Shown piece after piece: positions 13,436-18,024 of a stretch of DNA of 18,024 nucleotides. The notes below the pieces were generated by a model. The model searched no databases. It was not told where the DNA came from and saw only the letters and a list, made by a program, of their open reading frames with translations. Origin of the DNA: Synechococcus sp. HW_metabat.54 (lineage in GTDB: Bacteria > Cyanobacteriota > Cyanobacteriia > PCC-6307 > Cyanobiaceae); assembly GCA_018623675.1 (NCBI GenBank), contig JAAZVJ010000003.1, forward strand, positions 1 to 18,024, read 5' to 3'. Positions within the stretch are counted from its first letter, which is position 1, and each line of letters opens with the position of its first letter. A program made the position numbers and the translations under genes.

Positions 13436-14242
13436 TTAGTTCTCAGCTGAGGCCAGATCAAAAAGCAACATGCCCTGGCCAACCCGTGCACTTCGTCCCA
13501 GAACAGCTCCTTGCTCGGTTCTCAATGTCAGTTCGCTGTAGCCAGCGGAGTTCAAACGCTTCCACCACTGATCAGCCAATTGCTCACGGCGCGTTGAGGG
13601 AAGTTCTTTCCAACCACCAGCCAGGGTGAGATCCACACCATTGCGCGCAGGCATGGCCATGGCCTTCACCAGGATCTTTTGAACGTCCCCATCGGCCAGC
13701 GGAGCCGAGGCCTCTCTCAGCATCAGCAACAGAGGATCAGGAGGTGGGGGAGCCAACGCAATGGGTTCATCAACAGCCGTTTCCAACGCGCTGTTCTCAG
13801 CTGCAGGAACGTTGGGCAGAGGCTCAGCAGCTGAGGTGGAATCCACCGGCGAGGGCGGAGCGATGGCGGGTTTCTCCGGGGCGAGGGTGATGGGAGAGCT
13901 GCTGGAGGAAGGTGCGTTGTCTTTCAGAGCTGCCGATAAAGGAGGAGCAGTGGAACGGGCAGGCCACAACCTGACGATCTCCACACTGCCGGCCACCAGC
14001 ACCAAGAGAGAGAGGGCGACCACCAGGGGCCAAAACAATGGAGCCAGATCACGGGGCCAGCCATCAGGTACCGGCAGCCCTCCCTCGCGGTTGCGGCGCC
14101 AAAGCTCTTGCACACGCAGCCGCAGGTCGGCCAGCACTGCCAAAAGGTCGCGTTGGAGAGCACCCCAAGGGTTTACGTAGGGAGCCGGAAGCCCTCCCTT
14201 ATCGGCCCCTGGCTGCCAAGAATTGGGTGCCTGATCAGGCAT
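13436..14242 (-). CDS. Proline-rich single-pass membrane protein, unknown function
   Basis: The 268-residue product has a cytoplasmic-looking, arginine-rich N-terminal part (1-65, with helix LQRDLLAVLADLRLRVQELW), one strong transmembrane segment (about 67-91, LFWPLVVALSLLVLVAGS), a long Pro/Ala/Ser-rich linker (about 95-170) and a compact C-terminal domain (171-268, with LLLMLREASAPLADGD, GGWKELPSTRREQLADQWWKRL and GAVLGRSARVGQGMLLFDL). The topology resembles linker-bearing envelope proteins with a domain held away from the membrane. The gene follows glgA by 70 bp on the same strand and a GC-rich hairpin lies just ahead of its ATG. I do not recognise a named family; it looks like a cyanobacterial conserved hypothetical. 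Confidence 0.78.
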   Translation of the reverse strand: MPDQAPNSWQPGADKGGLPAPYVNPWGALQRDLLAVLADLRLRVQELWRRNREGGLPVPDGWPRDLAPLFWPLVVALSLLVLVAGSVEIVRLWPARSTAPPLSAALKDNAPSSSSSPITLAPEKPAIAPPSPVDSTSAAEPLPNVPAAENSALETAVDEPIALAPPPPDPLLLMLREASAPLADGDVQKILVKAMAMPARNGVDLTLAGGWKELPSTRREQLADQWWKRLNSAGYSELTLRTEQGAVLGRSARVGQGMLLFDLASAEN

Positions 14243-14248
14243 CAGCAG

Positions 14249-14266
14249 GGGGGCTCAACCGCCCCC
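14249..14266 (-). promoter_or_regulatory. GC-rich hairpin just upstream of the membrane-protein start
   Basis: GGGGGC (14249-14254) and GCCCCC (14261-14266) form a perfect 6-bp stem with a 6-nt loop. On the minus-strand transcript it ends 6 nt before the ATG at 14242, where a ribosome would bind. It could restrict translation of the membrane protein or be the second of two 3' stabilising stems after glgA. Confidence 0.4.
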
Positions 14267-14285
14267 ATTGTGCTGCGGAGGTGCC

Positions 14286-14308
14286 TCGATGCCAGAGCGA
14301 GGCATCGA
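14286..14308 (-). terminator. Hairpin just downstream of glgA, possible terminator or mRNA stabiliser
   Basis: TCGATGCC (14286-14293) and GGCATCGA (14301-14308) are a perfect 8-bp inverted repeat with a 7-nt loop, beginning 4 nt after the glgA stop on the minus strand. There is no U tract, so intrinsic termination is uncertain. It may instead be a 3' end stabiliser in an operon that continues. Confidence 0.45.
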
Positions 14309-14312
14309 ACAC

Positions 14313-15863
14313 TCAGCGTTCGCTCCGCTGACGGCCGAGAAGCCTGGTCAACGGATTGCGAGCATTACGTCCATCCGTTTCAACCGCGGCGACCGCTTTT
14401 GATTCCGGGTCTCCATCACGCCACCGGGATGGGTCTGCATCCTGCCCCTGCGAGAAGCGCTCGACCTCAGCAGCATCGGGGCCCGGCTCCTTGATGCCAC
14501 AAACCTCGCGATACATGCGGTCGTAATCGAGGGCGGAGCGATCCCAGCTGTAATCCTGACGCATACCTCTTAACTGCAACTCACGCCAGCTGTCCTGATG
14601 GCGATAGGCCTCCCAGGCGCGAACCAATGCGGTGTAGAAGTCGACCGGGTCAAAACGATCGAAGCAGAATCCCGTGCCGCTGTTTTGAGCAGGATCGTGG
14701 GGGGGCACAGTGTCGACCAAGCCACCAACCTTGCGCACCACCGGCACACAGCCGTAGCGCATGGCCATCAACTGGCTGATGCCGCAAGGCTCAAAGCGAC
14801 TGGGCATCAGGAAGGCATCGCTGCCTGCATAAATCAACCGCGACAGGGAGTCGTCGTAGGTAAGAAACACCGCAACCCGTCCGGGATGGCGGGAAGCCAG
14901 TTGCCATAAACCAGACTCCAGGCCCCGTTCGCCTGTGCCCAGCACCACGATCTGGGTGTCGGTGTAGGCGAGCAAACGATCAGCCACCTGCAGAAGCAAA
15001 TCCACACCTTTCTGGTCGACGAGACGGCTCACCATGCCGAGGAGGAAGGTGTCGGGATTGACGTTCAATCCCATGCGCTCCTGCAGTTCACGCTTGTTGG
15101 CAGCGCGACCGGAAAGATCATCGGCGCTGTAGTTGGCCACCAAAGCCTGATCAGTGGCGGGATCCCAGGCCTCCAGATCCAATCCGTTGAGAATGCCGCG
15201 CAATTTGCCGGAGACGTAATTCAGCAACCCATCGAGCTGTTCGCCATATTCCGCGGTGCGAATCTCCTGGGCATAGGTAGGAGAGACAGCGTTGACGCGA
15301 TCGGCGTACAACAGAGCAGCCGCCATCGTGTGATCCCCCTGCATGTACCAGGGGCACCAGGTCATGCGATCGAGCTTCCAACGCCAAGGGCCTTGGTATT
15401 TGAGGTTGTGGATGGTGAAAACGGTGCTGATCTCAGGGTCTTGATGCATCCACACCGGGATCATCCCCGTATGCCAGTCGTGGCAATGGAGCACCTGCGG
15501 CTTCCAATGGTTCCAAGCAAATTCGGCCGTGGCGCTCGCAAAAAAAGTGAACCGCCAATCTTCGTCTTCCCCGCCGTAGATCCGTTCTGGATCGAACACC
15601 GGATGGCCCACCAGGTACAGAGGTAAGCCGTTGGAGGGATGACGGGTTTCGTAAACCGCGAACTCCGTACCCATGGTCTGAGCGCGCCAAATGGGCTCAG
15701 CGGGGATCTCGAGCTTGCTCCACAACCGGCTGTAGCCAGGCATGATCAAGCGCACGTCATGACCAAGGGCTGCAAGCGCTGGAGGCAAGGAGCCCACCAC
15801 GTCTCCCATGCCACCCACCTTGACCATCGGAGCGCATTCGGCGGCAGCAAACAGCACGCGCAT
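14313..15863 (-). CDS. glgA: Glycogen synthase (ADP-glucose type, GT5)
   Basis: GlgA extends alpha-1,4-glucan chains from ADP-glucose, building the cell's glycogen store. The 516-residue protein (from ATG 15863; a TTG two codons earlier also opens the frame) shows the ADP-glucose-binding [13 protein letters not shown] (15-27), the GT5 segment [19 protein letters not shown], a second-domain start [12 protein letters not shown], and the C-terminal [24 protein letters not shown] region with the conserved glutamate. Length and order are normal for bacterial and cyanobacterial GlgA. A tail after about 470 is charged and variable-looking. It lies 80 bp downstream of the L,D-transpeptidase gene on the same strand and is followed by two hairpins. 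Confidence 0.96.
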   Translation of the reverse strand: MRVLFAAAECAPMVKVGGMGDVVGSLPPALAALGHDVRLIMPGYSRLWSKLEIPAEPIWRAQTMGTEFAVYETRHPSNGLPLYLVGHPVFDPERIYGGEDEDWRFTFFASATAEFAWNHWKPQVLHCHDWHTGMIPVWMHQDPEISTVFTIHNLKYQGPWRWKLDRMTWCPWYMQGDHTMAAALLYADRVNAVSPTYAQEIRTAEYGEQLDGLLNYVSGKLRGILNGLDLEAWDPATDQALVANYSADDLSGRAANKRELQERMGLNVNPDTFLLGMVSRLVDQKGVDLLLQVADRLLAYTDTQIVVLGTGERGLESGLWQLASRHPGRVAVFLTYDDSLSRLIYAGSDAFLMPSRFEPCGISQLMAMRYGCVPVVRKVGGLVDTVPPHDPAQNSGTGFCFDRFDPVDFYTALVRAWEAYRHQDSWRELQLRGMRQDYSWDRSALDYDRMYREVCGIKEPGPDAAEVERFSQGQDADPSRWRDGDPESKAVAAVETDGRNARNPLTRLLGRQRSER

Positions 15864-15943
15864 GGTCAACGGGGCTCAAGAAGGCGCCGCGACTTTAAGT
15901 TGAATTTCCTCGAAAAACTGCATCCAACAAGAGCCAAATTGGC

Positions 15944-16567
15944 TCAGGGGATGACGGTGACCGGCGTTCCGACGCGCACCAGGTCGAACACCTCCTGAAC
16001 GTTCTCTTCATAGAGGCGCACACAACCATGGGAGACCGCACGCCCCACGGTCCAGCGGTGGGGCGTGCCATGGAAACCAGCCACCGTGCAACCGTCGATG
16101 TCGAGGTACTTCTCACCGTCCCAGCCGTTGCGACCCTTGCAATCGCGATAAAAGCCAATCCAGCGAGACCCAAGTGGATTGTTGCCACCGGGTGCAATTT
16201 TTTTACCGTTCACCGGATGAGTCCAAACCGGCTCACGCACCTTCTGCAGAACCCGATGGCGACCAGCGGGCGTTTCCCACCCCTCTGTGCCTACGGCAGC
16301 GGGATAGCGACTGCGAATCGCGCCATCCCGCAACACCAACAGCTGGCGGTGGGTGCGATCAAGCACCAACTGCAACCCCAACTTGGTCCGCAGATCCATC
16401 GGCACCCGCGCCAACGATTCTTCCAAAGAGATGGGATCGGCTTTGGGGGGAATGGGATCGGCCGGTCGGTTGGCTCGGGCGGAGCTTGAGCTGGTGGTGG
16501 TCGCCGACGCGGGGGCAACCAACAACAACGATGCAGCGACGGCGAGGCTGAGGCGGGTGAGCGTCAC
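15944..16567 (-). CDS. L,D-transpeptidase (YkuD domain), exported
   Basis: The 207-residue protein begins with a signal peptide (MTLTRLSLAVAASLLLVAPASA) and a Ser/Pro-rich spacer (to about 45). A YkuD catalytic domain covers about residues 65-207. The signature GFHGTPHRWTVGRAVSHGCVR contains H166, H180, the catalytic C182 and R184. Such enzymes cross-link peptidoglycan stem peptides through the cysteine or attach proteins to it, in the periplasm. GNNPLGSRWIGF (128-139) is also typical. The start is GTG 16567. The gene follows menB by 31 bp and precedes glgA by 80 bp on the same strand, so it may be read from the men promoter. The precise cross-link made cannot be told from sequence. Confidence 0.9.
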   Translation of the reverse strand: MTLTRLSLAVAASLLLVAPASATTTSSSSARANRPADPIPPKADPISLEESLARVPMDLRTKLGLQLVLDRTHRQLLVLRDGAIRSRYPAAVGTEGWETPAGRHRVLQKVREPVWTHPVNGKKIAPGGNNPLGSRWIGFYRDCKGRNGWDGEKYLDIDGCTVAGFHGTPHRWTVGRAVSHGCVRLYEENVQEVFDLVRVGTPVTVIP

Positions 16568-16598
16568 AACGACAACGGGTGTCCGGCCCCAGTGCTAG

Positions 16599-17474
16599 CT
16601 ACGGAAGCCAAGGAGAACCGGAAAAGTCAGGATCCCGTTTTTCCAGAAAGGCATTGCGCCCCTCTTGACCTTCTTCGGTTCGATAAAAGAGGTGGGTGGC
16701 CTGACCCGCCAACTCCTGCAGGCCGGCCATCCCGTCGGTTTCAGCATTAAAGGCCGCCTTCAGGCAGCGAATCGCCGTGGGGCTGTGTTGCAACACCTCA
16801 CGAGCCCAACGAACTCCCTCGGCTTCCAGTTGCTCAAGGGGAACAACCGCATTCACAAGGCCCATCTGCAAGGCCTCATCAGCGCCGTACTGACGGCAAA
16901 GAAACCAGATCTCCCGTGCTTTGCGCTGGCCAACGAGGCGCGCGAGATAACCGGCTCCAAAGCCTCCATCGAAGCTGCCCACCCGGGGGCCGGTTTGGCC
17001 AAAGCGAGCATTTTCAGCCGCCAAACTCAAATCGCAGAGCAGGTGCAGCACCTGACCGCCACCGATGGCATAGCCCGCAACCAAGGCAATCACCACCTTG
17101 GGAAGGCTGCGAATCAACCGCTGCAGATCGAGCACGTTGAGGCGAGGCATTCCCTCCTCATCCACGTAGCCGCCATCGCCGCGAACACTCTGGTCGCCTC
17201 CTGCACAGAAGGCGTAGCCACCGTCATCGGCGGGCCCCACACCGGTGAACAGCACCACCCCGATGCTGCTGTCATCGCGAATGCGGGTGAACGCGTCACA
17301 GAGTTCCACCACGGTGCGGGGCCGGAAGGCATTGCGCCGAAATGGGCGGTTAATCGCTACCCGCGCGATGCCGTCGCCGGAGCGGTCCACCAGGATGTCT
17401 TGGTACTCACCCCAGGGCTGCCAGTCGATGCCGGAATCTCCGGGAAGAACCTGGCGGGGTTGAGGAGCGCTCAT
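16599..17474 (-). CDS. menB: 1,4-dihydroxy-2-naphthoyl-CoA synthase
   Basis: MenB closes the naphthoquinone ring from o-succinylbenzoyl-CoA; in cyanobacteria the pathway makes phylloquinone, the photosystem I A1 cofactor. The 291-residue crotonase-fold protein shows CAGGDQS (90-96, oxyanion hole), [17 protein letters not shown] (133-149), and [18 protein letters not shown] (159-176) containing Q160, G162 and D169. Gly within QTG is the mark of the bicarbonate-dependent type. ATG 17474 overlaps the menD stop by one base (TGATG), which suggests translational coupling. A TTG one codon earlier also opens the frame. The C-terminal [16 protein letters not shown] is typical of MenB. Confidence 0.97.
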   Translation of the reverse strand: MSAPQPRQVLPGDSGIDWQPWGEYQDILVDRSGDGIARVAINRPFRRNAFRPRTVVELCDAFTRIRDDSSIGVVLFTGVGPADDGGYAFCAGGDQSVRGDGGYVDEEGMPRLNVLDLQRLIRSLPKVVIALVAGYAIGGGQVLHLLCDLSLAAENARFGQTGPRVGSFDGGFGAGYLARLVGQRKAREIWFLCRQYGADEALQMGLVNAVVPLEQLEAEGVRWAREVLQHSPTAIRCLKAAFNAETDGMAGLQELAGQATHLFYRTEEGQEGRNAFLEKRDPDFSGSPWLP

Positions 17475-18024
17475 CAAGGTTGAACTGACGATTCAGCCAT
17501 TGTGAGTGCCTGCACTTCCCGGCGAAGCGCGATTCGCAACGCTGCATCGGCCTCACGCTCAGTGCAGACCCGCAACAACGCCGGACCTTCCTGGGCGAGC
17601 CCCCACTCCAGAGCCTGGGGCAGATCCTCCAGGCAGGCGATCTGCCGGCCTGGCACACCATGGGCGGCTGCCAAGGCCAAGGGGTCAACGGATTGGGGCA
17701 TGGCGAACAACTGCTCAAACGCCTGAGCAGGGGCTGCCGGCACCGGCAACTGCTGAAAAATCCCACCACCACCGTTGTCAATCAACAGCACCAGCAAAGG
17801 AAGATCGGCCCCAGCAGCACTCCCATGCAACCAACCGTTGCTGTCGTGCAACAGGGCCAAGTCACCTGTAATCAGAAGCGTGCGGCCCTGCACAGATGCC
17901 AACCCGAAGCCAAGCGAAAGGGTGCCGTCGATACCCGAGGCACCTCGAAAACTGACGCAGCGACGCCCCTTGGCATCAGACAGGGCAAAGGCCTGCCAAT
18001 CGCGTACGGGGCTGCTGGCAGCCA
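17474..18024 (-). CDS. menD: 2-succinyl-5-enolpyruvyl-6-hydroxy-3-cyclohexene-1-carboxylate synthase, C-terminal part (runs off the window edge)
   Basis: About 183 C-terminal codons are visible, open to the window edge. MenD is a thiamine-diphosphate enzyme that joins isochorismate and 2-oxoglutarate early in phylloquinone/menaquinone synthesis. The visible part holds [17 protein letters not shown], then the thiamine-diphosphate-binding segment [15 protein letters not shown] and [16 protein letters not shown], all typical of MenD. The frame within the window could open at TTG 17902, but the conserved sequence clearly continues upstream, so that is not the start. The stop TGA (17474-17476) overlaps the menB ATG, and the two act in the same pathway. 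Confidence 0.95.
   Translation of the reverse strand, partial: AASSPVRDWQAFALSDAKGRRCVSFRGASGIDGTLSLGFGLASVQGRTLLITGDLALLHDSNGWLHGSAAGADLPLLVLLIDNGGGGIFQQLPVPAAPAQAFEQLFAMPQSVDPLALAAAHGVPGRQIACLEDLPQALEWGLAQEGPALLRVCTEREADAALRIALRREVQALTMAESSVQP

Overview
The window looks like chromosome from a marine picocyanobacterium, most likely a marine Synechococcus. The evidence is a SomA/B-type S-layer-homology porin, a SynFtn-type ferritin, phylloquinone genes (menD, menB), cyanobacterial glgA and glmU, and a glucosylglycerate compatible-solute cluster. No rRNA, tRNA, CRISPR array, insertion sequence or integrase was seen. I recognised genes by reading motifs; no database search was possible.

Region 1 (1-3387) is an AT-rich, iron-themed accessory block. 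It holds the 5' end of an iron-uptake-type porin (minus strand), a 60-codon membrane or secreted mini-protein, a Crp/Fnr-like regulator behind a promoter flanked by two good Fur-box matches, an 80-codon basic ORF, a SynFtn-like ferritin (minus), a divergent 54-residue Cys/Lys-rich micro-ORF, and a second Crp-like regulator (minus). The upstream regions share ATCAA/TTGAT-rich words, including the 9-mer ATCAAATGA three times and two 14-bp direct repeats with a 21-bp period. I infer a small local regulon in which Fur controls one Crp-like protein, and the Crp-like proteins may act on ferritin, porin and small proteins.

Region 2 (3388-7678) is housekeeping on the plus strand: aroA (class II EPSP synthase), an MnmD-like tRNA-wobble methyltransferase overlapping or abutting aroA, a 61-codon small protein preceded by a hairpin, glmU (UDP-GlcNAc synthesis) and a 64-codon conserved-looking protein.

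Region 3 (7675-11561) is a compact glucosylglycerate cluster. gpgS (glucosyl-3-phosphoglycerate synthase) is divergent from a GH13_18 phosphorylase that is translationally coupled to a HAD-IIB glucosyl/mannosyl-3-phosphoglycerate phosphatase. Synthase and phosphatase would make the solute, and the phosphorylase would recover it as glucose-1-phosphate plus glycerate.

Region 4 (11497-18024) is almost entirely minus strand. In transcription order it reads menD (partial), menB, an L,D-transpeptidase, glgA, a proline-rich single-pass membrane protein, a small secreted Cys protein and murF. menD and menB overlap by one base. murF and the phosphatase gene overlap tail-to-tail by 65 bp. This block combines quinone, envelope and glycogen functions.

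The most unusual material is in Region 1: the double Fur-box promoter, a Crp-like protein with CxC cysteine pairs, and the Cys/Lys-rich micro-ORF next to ferritin.
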